Assembly: GCA_900169975.1 (NCBI GenBank)
Contig: LT827125.1
Span: 1-64,000 of the forward strand
Reading direction: 5' to 3'
Length of the DNA stretch: 64,000 nucleotides
From: Pseudoflavonifractor sp. Marseille-P3106
GTDB taxonomy: Bacteria; Bacillota; Clostridia; Oscillospirales; Oscillospiraceae
Positions 41,742 to 48,857 of the stretch are shown piece by piece (positions within the stretch are counted from its first letter, which is position 1; the number at the start of each line of letters is the position of its first letter). Both the position numbers and the translations under genes were made by a program. Under the pieces are notes generated by a model that did not search any database, was not told where the DNA came from, and was given only the letters and a program-made list of their open reading frames with translations.

Positions 41742-42164
41742 TCAAGAAACCGTAGTAGTACCGTTTACTCCCACTTTGTCCTGAGTAGAAACAACAGTAT
41801 AGTAACTGTTGCCACCAGAGTCAGGTCTGAAAGTTTGAGTAGGTCTCTGTGTGCTATTATTACCTGTGAAGTTATCACTCAGAAGAGTGGTATCCACACC
41901 GAGAGGAATGACCTTACGCAGATCAGAACGGATGGTTCGAGATTCGCTGTTGCTGATGTGAACCCCCCATCTATTGGAGCCACCAGTGAGGTACCACATC
42001 TGATCAGCACTCTTACCATTCCATTCACGCTTATGAGCGACAGAAACGGAAGAAATCGACCAGTTGTAGGAGCCGGTATTCTTAGTGGCAGCAGAGGCAA
42101 CGGGGAGAATAACTGCCATGGTCACGCACAAAGTCAAGGCCAAACCGATTAAACGCTTAAACAT
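41742..42164 (-). CDS. Secreted 140-residue protein, possible bacteriocin-like product
   Basis: ATG 42164 with AGGGAGG upstream. Signal peptide 1-25 (LIGLALTLCVTMAVILPVASA, cut after ASA). The mature part is about 115 residues, has no Cys, is rich in Ser, Thr, Asn, Gly and has NTGSYNWSISSVSVAHKREW. First gene of a leftward operon followed by a stem and three ABC genes. Lactococcin 972-type bacteriocins have this plan (Sec-exported, Cys-free protein plus ABC immunity), but sequence likeness is not clear. It could equally be a sensed surface protein. Confidence 0.72.
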   Translation of the reverse strand: MFKRLIGLALTLCVTMAVILPVASAATKNTGSYNWSISSVSVAHKREWNGKSADQMWYLTGGSNRWGVHISNSESRTIRSDLRKVIPLGVDTTLLSDNFTGNNSTQRPTQTFRPDSGGNSYYTVVSTQDKVGVNGTTTVS

Positions 42165-42491
42165 AAAATTACCTCCCTGTAAGATATATTTGTACGTAAC
42201 AGGAGTCTAAACCTCTGTCGTTGCTATCTATGCAGCAACGACTTTATGTGGTCATTGGAATCACCCTCTTGAAATTAATGTTGAGCCGAAGGAATAAAGA
42301 AAATATAAAAGATACACTACATTTTAATATGTCAAAAAAACCTTATTCCTGACATGGTTTTAATAAAAAATTTGTAAAAAATTTTGGGGTTTGATTTTAT
42401 TACGCAATTTGGTAAATACAAATAGAACTAATAGTGCTTTGAATGGAGAGAATTTGGGCAATATAATTTTACCAAATAGGAGGGTGGTAAT
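42165..42491. promoter_or_regulatory. Divergent control region of the AT-rich cargo
   Basis: 327 AT-rich bases between the leftward secreted-protein operon and the rightward XRE gene. Contains a stem GTCGTTGC/GCAACGAC (about 42218-42244) in the leader of the secreted gene. A TTGACA lies on the leftward strand (42330-42335). The XRE promoter and operator are near the right end. Confidence 0.6.
42407..42477 (+). promoter_or_regulatory. XRE gene promoter flanked by a perfect operator-like inverted repeat
   Basis: TTGAAT (42439-42444) and TATAAT (42462-42467), spacing 17. ATTTGGTAAA (42407-42416) is the exact reverse complement of TTTACCAAAT (42468-42477), one half upstream of -35 and one next to -10. 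Likely autoregulation by the XRE protein. Confidence 0.68.
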
Positions 42492-42845
42492 ATGGCCCAG
42501 AGGAAACTAGAAGAAATTATTGGAAACAACATTGCCAAATATCGAGATGCAGCGGGCCTAACACAGGCAATGTTAGCTGAGAAGATTGGGATTAGCACTG
42601 CATTTATTTCCAGAGTAGAGCGCGGACAAAAGAAAATGAAAGTCGAAACACTTTATGCTACCTCTAAGGTCCTTAATGTGAGTGTTGATGCCTTATTGAG
42701 TATAGATAATTCTACGGCACAAATGGCAAATATCAAACAGCTATTGACAGGCAAATCAAATGAATACCTAGAGGGAATAGAAAAAATAATCCGAGTGTGC
42801 ATTAATGAATTTGAAGCAAAGCAAAAATTTCCATCGGAGTCGTAA
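42492..42845 (+). CDS. XRE-family DNA-binding regulator
   Basis: 117 residues, AGGAGGG upstream. Helix-turn-helix of the XRE type in residues 10-65 (IAKYRDAAGLTQAMLAEKIGISTAFISRVERGQKKMKVETLYATSKVL), then a short helical C-terminus. It stands divergent to the secreted-protein operon and directly upstream of the sigma-factor gene, so it probably controls both. Confidence 0.88.
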   Translation: MAQRKLEEIIGNNIAKYRDAAGLTQAMLAEKIGISTAFISRVERGQKKMKVETLYATSKVLNVSVDALLSIDNSTAQMANIKQLLTGKSNEYLEGIEKIIRVCINEFEAKQKFPSES

Positions 42846-42882
42846 TGTGATATACTAAAAACGATGGGAAGTGATTGCCGCT

Positions 42883-43416
42883 ATGATGCCAGATGAAAAA
42901 GAGTTGGTCGAGCGTCTATACCGCTTGTACTTCAAAAAATTATTTATATATGCCAGTGCTGTGCTCAGAGATCAGGAGCAGGCAAAGGACATTGTTCAGG
43001 ATACCTTCCATGAGGCAATGCGTCGTATAGATGTGGTTGCAAAGCATGAGAATCCTGGTGGATGGCTAATGAATGTTGTAAAGAATAAGATCAAAGAGTG
43101 TGAGCGGAACAGGCGCCGTGATCTCTATTGTCTACTTTCCTTGGAGGCCGATTTTCCGGATGAAAGCAATCTCCCAGAGGAGTTTGTTTCAGCGCAACCG
43201 GAGCCGCAAGGCGAATCCGTGATGGAGATTGTTGAACGGGTACTTACTCCAGAAGAACTCCAGTTTCTCAAGATGCTGGTATTTGAGCGAGCTAGTCACC
43301 AGCAGGTAGCACAGGAGTTTGGTATTTCTGTATATGCCAGCCAAAAACGTCTAGAGCGAATCAGGGATAAACTGTATGCGGTATTCCCCGAGCGGAAAAG
43401 GCGGAAGAAAAAATAG
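42883..43416 (+). CDS. ECF-like sigma-70 factor
   Basis: 177 residues from ATG 42883 (GTG 42871 is a weaker alternative). Region 2 in residues 8-75 (YRLYFKKLFIYASAVLRDQEQAKDIVQDTFHEAMRRI) and region 4 in about 110-165 (LTPEELQFLKMLVFERASHQQVAQEFGISVYASQKRLERIRDKL) are both present. The C-terminus is very basic. It is followed by a membrane protein of the type that often acts as its anti-sigma partner. Confidence 0.87.
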   Translation: MMPDEKELVERLYRLYFKKLFIYASAVLRDQEQAKDIVQDTFHEAMRRIDVVAKHENPGGWLMNVVKNKIKECERNRRRDLYCLLSLEADFPDESNLPEEFVSAQPEPQGESVMEIVERVLTPEELQFLKMLVFERASHQQVAQEFGISVYASQKRLERIRDKLYAVFPERKRRKKK

Positions 43417-43476
43417 TTAAGAAGTTTGTCAGGATGAGCTTAAAACGGTCATATATATATGAAGGAGGTTCACGAC

Positions 43477-44385
43477 ATGGCTAAGAACAGTGAAAAATAC
43501 GCCTATCTGAACCGGCTTAGTACCGAGCAGCTGGAAGAGCTGCTACGCATGGACGCGGAGGAAGCAAGGCCAGGGAATGAGGACGTGGTTTTTCATATCC
43601 TGGAGGTGATTGAGCAGAGAGAGAATGAGCACCCTACAGGCCGCGTCCCTGATGTGGACAAGGCGTGGGCGGAGTTTCAGGAGTATTATGACATTCCAGA
43701 GGGGACCGATGCGTCTCTGTACCCCTACGAAACTGAGTCTAATGGTAATGCCGATTATACGACCGAGCTATCTTCACCTCACAAACCTCGTTTACGCCGG
43801 TGTCTCAAACAGGCACTTATTGCCGTGGTCGCCGTAGCGGCAGTGTTTGGCGGAATGGTCGTAGCACAAGCATCTGGATTTGATGTGTTCGGTACACTTG
43901 GCCGCTGGACTGATGATGTATTTCATTTTGTGCCGGTAACAGATGCGAGTGGTGAGTCTGCGGGTATTCATGCTGGCGAAATTGTACCCGAATATGACGC
44001 GTTGCAGGAAGCGCTTGTTTCTGCTGGGATTGATAAAAATTTGGCTCCTACATGGTGCCCAGACGGGTTTACAGCGTTGGAACCAGAGACCGTCAATTCA
44101 TCAGTGGGCAATGCTGTTTATTTTGTTTTGAGCGGCAGGGATGGCGAATTTATTAGCCTGGATTTTATTAGATATCATTCGAGAGAAAATTTAAAAGATA
44201 CACTGTTTGAAAAAGATGTCAAGGGAGTAGAACAGTATTCTAATGGAGAACAAACCTTCTATATTTTGTCAAACATCGACACTATTACGGCTACTTGGTC
44301 AGATGGGCTCATAATGACACAGTTCTCTGGGGATACAACTGAAGATGTTCTAAAGAAATTGATTGATTCTGTTGGAGGGAGATAA
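43477..44385 (+). CDS. Membrane protein with DUF4367-type outer domain, probable anti-sigma factor
   Basis: 302 residues from ATG 43477, chosen for GAAGGAGG upstream. The N-terminal cytoplasmic part (1-105, LNRLSTEQLEELLRMDAEEARPGNE) resembles anti-sigma N-termini. One membrane helix near 113-130 (ALIAVVAVAAVFGGMVVAQA). The outer domain (about 185-302) with LAPTWCPDGFTALEPE and ATWSDGLIMTQFSGDTTEDVLKKLIDSV fits DUF4367. It would hold the sigma factor until an outside signal arrives. Typical gene order in clostridia. Confidence 0.8.
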   Translation: MAKNSEKYAYLNRLSTEQLEELLRMDAEEARPGNEDVVFHILEVIEQRENEHPTGRVPDVDKAWAEFQEYYDIPEGTDASLYPYETESNGNADYTTELSSPHKPRLRRCLKQALIAVVAVAAVFGGMVVAQASGFDVFGTLGRWTDDVFHFVPVTDASGESAGIHAGEIVPEYDALQEALVSAGIDKNLAPTWCPDGFTALEPETVNSSVGNAVYFVLSGRDGEFISLDFIRYHSRENLKDTLFEKDVKGVEQYSNGEQTFYILSNIDTITATWSDGLIMTQFSGDTTEDVLKKLIDSVGGR

Positions 44386-44386
44386 A

Positions 44387-44812
44387 TTGAAACGGATATT
44401 TTCATCTTTTGTACTGCTTAGCATGATTATTTCTTGCATTGGCGTTGCTTCTGCGACTGATATGCAGCAACCCCGGGCAAGCCTCACTCTTTCCAGATAT
44501 TCTGCGGTGATTTCTGCTGGAGATGGAGGTGGCGAGGTTATCATTGGCTATGATGTAAAAGCAAGTAAGCCAGCCGATTCTGTTGGTGTAGAGTCTATTG
44601 ATTTTTACACGAAAGATGGCAATCATGTGAAATCTGTTACTGGTAGTACTCGAAATGGCTTGGTCCGCAATGATAGTATTTTTTGTGCTGGGGACTATAA
44701 ATGCAGTCTTCCTTCTGGTGAATCTTACTATGCTGAAGTGACCGTTTTCGCAGAGATTGGCTCCGACTATGACAGCCGCACAGTTACCACGTCGACCGTG
44801 TGGATTCGTTAA
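44387..44812 (+). CDS. Second secreted protein, 141 residues
   Basis: TTG start at 44387, chosen because GGAGGG is 7 bases upstream; a longer frame would start inside the previous gene. Signal peptide 1-22 (FVLLSMIISCIGVASA). Mature part beta-rich with SLTLSRYSAVISAGDGGGEVIIGYDVKAS and two Cys (IFCAGDYKC). Possibly an immunoglobulin-like fold. It ends the sigma/anti-sigma operon, so it may be a target of that sigma or the sensed ligand partner. Confidence 0.75.
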   Translation: MKRIFSSFVLLSMIISCIGVASATDMQQPRASLTLSRYSAVISAGDGGGEVIIGYDVKASKPADSVGVESIDFYTKDGNHVKSVTGSTRNGLVRNDSIFCAGDYKCSLPSGESYYAEVTVFAEIGSDYDSRTVTTSTVWIR

Positions 44813-44830
44813 ATCTATATCTGTAGTCTT

Positions 44831-44869
44831 AGGGCACCGGGATGGCAACACCGTCTTGGTGCCCTTATT
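44831..44869 (+). terminator. Terminator of the sigma operon
   Basis: AGGGCACC pairs with GGTGCCCT, 15-base loop, then TATTTTAG. It is followed directly by hairpin repeat copy 16. Confidence 0.82.
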
Positions 44870-44877
44870 TTAGTGCC

Positions 44878-44912
44878 TGAAAAAGTCCCCTCAATTTGAG
44901 GGGACTTTTTCA
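44878..44912. repeat. Hairpin repeat copy 16
   Basis: TGAAAAAGTCCCCTCA/TGAGGGGACTTTTTCA, perfect 16-bp stem around ATT. It marks the right edge of the AT-rich cargo; copy 15 marks the left edge. Confidence 0.94.
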
Positions 44913-45092
44913 AAATAGGAACAGAGGTAGATTGTAATAGAAGTGAGGGGATTTAGAAGTTTGAGAACTCCAGAGTTTCGACACCACTCGTCCACGGGCG
45001 ACTGTTTCATGTCGGTGATTGCACATGAGCACCCCCACACAGGTGCGTCTTTATCCGGTATAATAGGGGTACTTTCAAATGGGGGTGCTTTT

Positions 45093-45356
45093 GTGCGAGA
45101 GAAACTGGTCGTAAGACGATATTTTTATTCAAAAATGGCAGGGCCACTGATTTTGGAGTATTATCTGCTGGTAAGTCCGCTTGCGAAAGATTTGGAGATT
45201 TACGGTGTCAAGATCGTTGAACAGCGGAGTGGAGCAGCGGCCAGTGCTCCCGGTCTTACAGTGAGCAGCCAGCGGGTCTTTCACCTCATTGACTTGCTTT
45301 CCAAAGGAATCGTTACGCCAATAAGTCTGGCAGATATTGTGGAGGATTGGTTATAA
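45093..45356 (+). CDS. DUF6514-like small protein
   Basis: 87 residues from GTG 45093, which has GGGGG 7 bases upstream. A TATAAT at 45059-45064 gives a -10 but no clear -35. The end SKGIVTPISLADIVEDWL, with YGVKIVEQR in the middle, matches a small protein family of clostridia that I know as DUF6514. Function unknown. It opens a group with the Spo0A-like gene and the integrase, so a regulatory role is plausible. Confidence 0.68.
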   Translation: MREKLVVRRYFYSKMAGPLILEYYLLVSPLAKDLEIYGVKIVEQRSGAAASAPGLTVSSQRVFHLIDLLSKGIVTPISLADIVEDWL

Positions 45357-45413
45357 GCTATGGAACCTATCTGTTCAGATACCCTCGCTTTCACCTAGAA
45401 AGGATGGTATCAA

Positions 45414-45794
45414 ATGCCTATCTTCTACTTCGTACCAGATCAAGAGGCCGACGCACTCAAAATGCCCTTGACTGCGGAGCGTTTGTTACGCAGCCTTGGA
45501 GCCACCGGGAAGCTGGCTGGTTTTCGTTGCACCGTTTACATGATAGAGCGTATCAAGGAAGATCCAGAACAACTCCAGCTAATTACGAAACGCCTTTACA
45601 AGGAGACTGGGAAAAGGTTCGGTTCCTCGGCGGCGTCGGTTGAGCGCAATCTTAGAACTCTGATTCATTTTTGTTGGAATAGGACAGATCACAGCTTTTT
45701 AGAGCATATCGCAGGAACCATTTTAAAAGATCCGCCTACAAACAGCGAATTTCTTGACATACTTGCCAGCTATCTGCGTGAAATGGGCAGCTGA
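45414..45794 (+). CDS. Orphan Spo0A-type output domain protein
   Basis: 126 residues, AAAGGATG upstream. Nearly the whole protein matches the Spo0A C-terminal DNA-binding fold: TAERLLRSLGATGKLAGFRCTVYMIERI, then TKRLYKETGKRFGSSAASVERNLRTLIHFCW, including the recognition-helix region. No receiver domain exists, so it is not controlled by phosphorylation. It could bind Spo0A boxes in the host or in the element and link transfer to sporulation state. Its terminator follows at once. Confidence 0.83.
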   Translation: MPIFYFVPDQEADALKMPLTAERLLRSLGATGKLAGFRCTVYMIERIKEDPEQLQLITKRLYKETGKRFGSSAASVERNLRTLIHFCWNRTDHSFLEHIAGTILKDPPTNSEFLDILASYLREMGS

Positions 45795-45824
45795 AAAGAG
45801 GGGAGGCCAATGCCTCCCCTCTTT
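45795..45824 (+). terminator. Terminator after the Spo0A-like gene
   Basis: AAAGAGGGGAGGC, CAAT loop, GCCTCCCCTCTTT; 13-bp perfect stem and T-end. Confidence 0.92.
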
Positions 45825-45900
45825 CTGTGTCGATGCAAGTTGACCTAATGAGGTCTATGTTGATTGCGGTCGGCCATTATCGACAGGAATGGACTGTATT

Positions 45901-45929
45901 TTGACAGGATTCGCTCCACTTTTTATTCA
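45901..45929 (+). promoter_or_regulatory. Promoter of a non-coding transcript
   Basis: TTGACA (45901-45906), 17 bases, TATTCA (45924-45929). No coding frame follows before the terminator at 46425-46453, so it should make an RNA of about 515 bases. Confidence 0.68.
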
Positions 45930-45985
45930 AAAACAAGCACAATGAGCAAAGGAAGTAGCTTGTTGGAAAACGATGATCTTGCTGA

Positions 45986-46013
45986 AATGCCCCTCAAAAT
46001 GAGGGGAGATTTG
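45986..46013. repeat. Hairpin repeat copy 17
   Basis: CCCCTCAAAATGAGGGG perfect core with AAAT/ATTT outside one irregular pair. It is the only copy inside the probable RNA gene. Confidence 0.85.
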
Positions 46014-46424
46014 ACGCCAACCACCAACCAGCACAAGCCCACTGATTTCTCGGCGGGCTTGTGCAGGCTGGCGGCAGCCCGATAATTGAATAGGTCCATT
46101 GGATACGTCCGATATGCGTCCGAGAGGAAAGCCGTGCGGGAGTTGAGCAGGCCATGACCCCACTTTGAGAAGGGAGGTATAGGGAGAGCAGCCATCCGCG
46201 CACAAACAGGCCGTGGCGGGCCTGGAGGCGATGACCCGCATATCGGGGAGATACGATTGTCCAGTCTTAGCCCGAGCGTTGAAACGGTCCTAAAAGGCCG
46301 TGAGCCGTCGCAGGCAAAGAGGGCAACCTGCGAGACCCGCAGGGGGTGAAATTCCCGTGTGAGGCGTGCCAGCGCCGTCCAATGTGTTCCTGAAATCTGT
46401 CCACATCACTATCACGATACCAAG

Positions 46425-46453
46425 AACCGCACCTGCATGAGGGGGCGGTTTTT
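46425..46453 (+). terminator. Terminator of the non-coding transcript
   Basis: AACCGC (46425-46430) pairs with GCGGTT (46445-46450), then TTT. It ends just before the ribosome site of the small ORF. Confidence 0.7.
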
Positions 46454-46473
46454 GTCATGTTATGGAGGACACT

Positions 46474-46665
46474 ATGAGTAGTATGGTTATGGAGCGTATC
46501 AACCGATGTGATAAGGAAGAAACAGAAGTGGAATTTACGGTCCAGGGACGGAAGGTGATAGGTATATTCCCAACCGGAGATAACTTTGATATTTACCAGC
46601 AGATCAAGCATATGTTAATCAATAGTTATATGAAAGGAAAATGTTCTGAAATTCAGGAATTTTGA
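46474..46665 (+). CDS. 63-residue protein upstream of the integrase
   Basis: ATG 46474 with GGAGG five bases upstream. Opens MSSMVMERINRCDKEETEVEF and contains QGRKVIGIFPTGDNFDIYQQIKHMLINSY. Small charged protein, possible beta-alpha fold. By position it could be a recombination directionality factor or integrase regulator, but it has no clear DNA-binding motif. Its stop codon overlaps the -35 box of the integrase promoter. Confidence 0.65.
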   Translation: MSSMVMERINRCDKEETEVEFTVQGRKVIGIFPTGDNFDIYQQIKHMLINSYMKGKCSEIQEF

Positions 46666-46690
46666 CATTTTTGGCGGATTATCATATAAT
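46662..46690 (+). promoter_or_regulatory. Consensus promoter of the serine recombinase
   Basis: TTGACA (46662-46667), 17 bases, TATAAT (46685-46690): a full consensus. Transcription is expected to start near 46697. Confidence 0.88.
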
Positions 46691-46738
46691 ATGTATACAA
46701 GGAAACTTGCTGTGCACTTTGGAAATTTCATAGCGGAT

Positions 46739-46793
46739 ATATCAATCTGCCACCCCATACCGCACAATTTTTCCTGGGAGGACAGATTGATAT
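46739..46793 (+). promoter_or_regulatory. Leader stem that encloses the integrase start codon
   Basis: ATATCAATCTG (46739-46749) is the reverse complement of CAGATTGATAT (46783-46793). The right arm contains the first two bases of the ATG at 46792, and GGGAGG (46776-46781) is in the loop. In RNA this would hide the start of the integrase. Confidence 0.6.
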
Positions 46794-48477
46794 GAATAGA
46801 ACGAGTGTAATCCCGTACAGTGTACTGCGTGAATTACCTAACAGTGTAAGTGACCTCACCCTAGAAAGTGGAATTGAAAACCTACTGATTGGAAAACGGG
46901 TATGGTGTCTGTATCGTGTCTCTACGAACCAGCAAGTAGACCATGACGAAAAGAACGAAGCTGATATTCCTATGCAGCGGAAAGCCTGTCACCGTTTTGC
47001 AGAAAAGATGGGCTGGACGATCATCCACGAGGAACAGGAAGAAGGCGTCTCCGGGCATAAAGTGAGAGCAGAAAACCGTGATAAACTCCAGATCATCAAG
47101 GAAGCCGCCAAGCGAAAGGAATTTGACATTCTCCTTGTGTTCATGTTTGACCGTATTGGCCGTATTGCGGACGAGACCCCTTTTGTGGTGGAGTGGTTTG
47201 TAAAAAATGGAATCCGAGTGTGGAGTACCAAAGAGGGGGAGCAACGGTTTGATAGTCATACAGACAAGCTCACCAACTACATCCGATTTTGGCAGGCGGA
47301 CGGAGAGAGTGAAAAGACCTCTATCCGTACATCTACCAGAATGGGACAGATCGTAGAGGACGGTTTTTACACTGGGGGTAGTTGCCCCTATGGATACAAA
47401 CTGGTCCGCCAGGGCCGTGTCAATAAGCGGGGTCATGAATTATACGATTTGGTTATCAATGAGGATGAGGCCCCTCTTGTCCGCATGATTTTTGAAAAGT
47501 ATGTGGAGGAAGGGCGCGGGGCGCAGAGTATCGCAAACCTGTTGAATAGCCTGAATGTGAAAAATCGTTCCGGTCAAAACTGGCACCCATCCAGTATTCG
47601 CGGCATGATTAAGAACATCACCTACATCGGCATTTTGCGGAGCGGTGAAAGCCGCTCCCAAGTGCTCCCCCATTTACAGATCATCGACGAGCAGACGTTT
47701 GGGGCGGCGCAGGAAATTACAAAACAGCGGAGTAAAAAACATGAGGACACCCGCCATGTACCCATGAACATAAAGGGCCAATCGCTTTTGGCTGGGAATG
47801 TGTTTTGTGGGCATTGTGGAGCGCGTCTATCCCTTACGACAAATGGAAAGGGGCGGCCCCGTAGCGATGGCACGGATGCCGTGCGTGTACGCTACGTCTG
47901 TCAGACCAAGACACGAAAGCATGAGCCATGCGGCGGACAGACCGGCTATACCCTCCACATCCTGGACGGCATAATAGAAGATATTGTGCATGAGATTTTC
48001 CGGCGCGTAAAGTGCTTATCAAAATCAGAAGTCTTAGGTGCCAGTTATGCCGCGAAAATGAGTGAACAGAAAGCAGTGCTCAAAAAAGCTCAGCGAGAGT
48101 ATCAAAAGGCTGAGCATGATTTGCAAGGGCTCAGGAATGAAGTTGTAAAGGCTGTCAATGGAGAAAGCGCGTTCCCTTTGGACTTGCTGAGCAGCCTTGT
48201 TAAGGAGACAGAGCAGAAATGTGTCCAGCTTCAAGAAACTTATCAAACAGCTCAGGCGGAGGTGGAAAAAAGCGATGTCCTTATGGATGAGCTCCGCACT
48301 ACATATAATCAATTTATCAGTTGGTCTAATATCTATGATACGGCCAACATCCAAACAAAGAAAATGATCGTATGCCAACTGATAGAGCGGGTGGACGTGT
48401 TCAGAGGATACGAGTTGAAAATCAAATTTTCTATCAGCGTCGAACAATTTCTTTTGGGCCTTGACATTTCTGCATGA
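46792..48477 (+). CDS. Large serine recombinase, the element integrase
   Basis: 561 residues. Resolvase domain 35-190 with the catalytic Ser44 in LYRVSTNQQ and the Arg-rich DRIGRIADET. A recombinase domain follows (about 210-330, GSCPYGYKL, RMIFEKYVEEGRGAQSIANLLNS). Then a zinc ribbon (FCGHCGARL ... YVCQTKTRKHEPCGG), a long coiled coil (about 425-510) and a C-terminal DNA-binding end. It lies 100 bp from attR, and no tyrosine integrase exists in the element, so it should cut at the tRNA-Ala repeats. Confidence 0.95.
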   Translation: MNRTSVIPYSVLRELPNSVSDLTLESGIENLLIGKRVWCLYRVSTNQQVDHDEKNEADIPMQRKACHRFAEKMGWTIIHEEQEEGVSGHKVRAENRDKLQIIKEAAKRKEFDILLVFMFDRIGRIADETPFVVEWFVKNGIRVWSTKEGEQRFDSHTDKLTNYIRFWQADGESEKTSIRTSTRMGQIVEDGFYTGGSCPYGYKLVRQGRVNKRGHELYDLVINEDEAPLVRMIFEKYVEEGRGAQSIANLLNSLNVKNRSGQNWHPSSIRGMIKNITYIGILRSGESRSQVLPHLQIIDEQTFGAAQEITKQRSKKHEDTRHVPMNIKGQSLLAGNVFCGHCGARLSLTTNGKGRPRSDGTDAVRVRYVCQTKTRKHEPCGGQTGYTLHILDGIIEDIVHEIFRRVKCLSKSEVLGASYAAKMSEQKAVLKKAQREYQKAEHDLQGLRNEVVKAVNGESAFPLDLLSSLVKETEQKCVQLQETYQTAQAEVEKSDVLMDELRTTYNQFISWSNIYDTANIQTKKMIVCQLIERVDVFRGYELKIKFSISVEQFLLGLDISA

Positions 48478-48583
48478 TTTCTATACAATAACGTCGATTC
48501 TAACAGTACATAGCCAATTTAGCTTATTTGACACCGTTAATTACGGGCAAAGTATTGTGGAGAGGTAAGCGAGTGCGCTGTCC

Positions 48584-48645
<62 letters not shown>

Positions 48646-48664
48646 CAGCACGGGAAAGTGCAGG

Positions 48665-48701
48665 AAAAGACTTAGAACCACTGTGGTTCTAAGTCTTTTT
48701 T
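48665..48701 (+). terminator. Original tRNA-Ala terminator, displaced by the element
   Basis: AAAAGACTTAGAACCA, CTG loop, TGGTTCTAAGTCTTTT then TT; 16-bp perfect stem. It is 20 bases after the tRNA end at attR. Confidence 0.9.
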
Positions 48702-48761
48702 GATTTTTAAAATAACTTGTTCTGCTTGTTCCTGTTTGAAGAAAGTTGGTCATTGAGATAT

Positions 48762-48801
48762 AAAATACGCGGTACGGGCAAAGGCCTGTACCGCGTATTT
48801 T
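48762..48801 (-). terminator. Terminator of the cupin gene
   Basis: AAAATACGCGGTAC with its complement GTACCGCGTATTTT, 11-base middle; T-rich on both strands, so it may also stop rightward transcripts. Confidence 0.82.
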
Positions 48802-48857
48802 TAAGTTTTCTCACAGGCGGGGCCGGCCCCGCCGTAGGTACGATTTATTAAGATACA

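Larger units (their letters stand above)
45936..46453 (+). ncRNA. Probable structured RNA next to the integrase
   Basis: Promoter at its left, intrinsic terminator at its right, no supported gene inside. Contains hairpin copy 17 and a long stem GCACAAGCCC/GGGCTTGTGC (46031-46064) with outer GCCA/TGGC. It also has CGCAGG/CCTGCG (46309-46332), an ACGG-CC/GG-CCGT stem near 46284-46301 and more short stems. GC-rich while not coding, as expected of structured RNA. I could not assign it to a known class. Short open frames on both strands look like chance. Confidence 0.55.

Noticed and set aside
4640-46013. CRISPR array from the recurring 13-25 base repeats
   Set aside because: Copies are kilobases apart, each is palindromic with varying arms, there are no spacers and no cas genes.
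46014-46456. Group II intron or cobalamin riboswitch
   Set aside because: No domain V-like hairpin, no intron-encoded protein, no cobalamin-box sequence; left as unassigned structured RNA.
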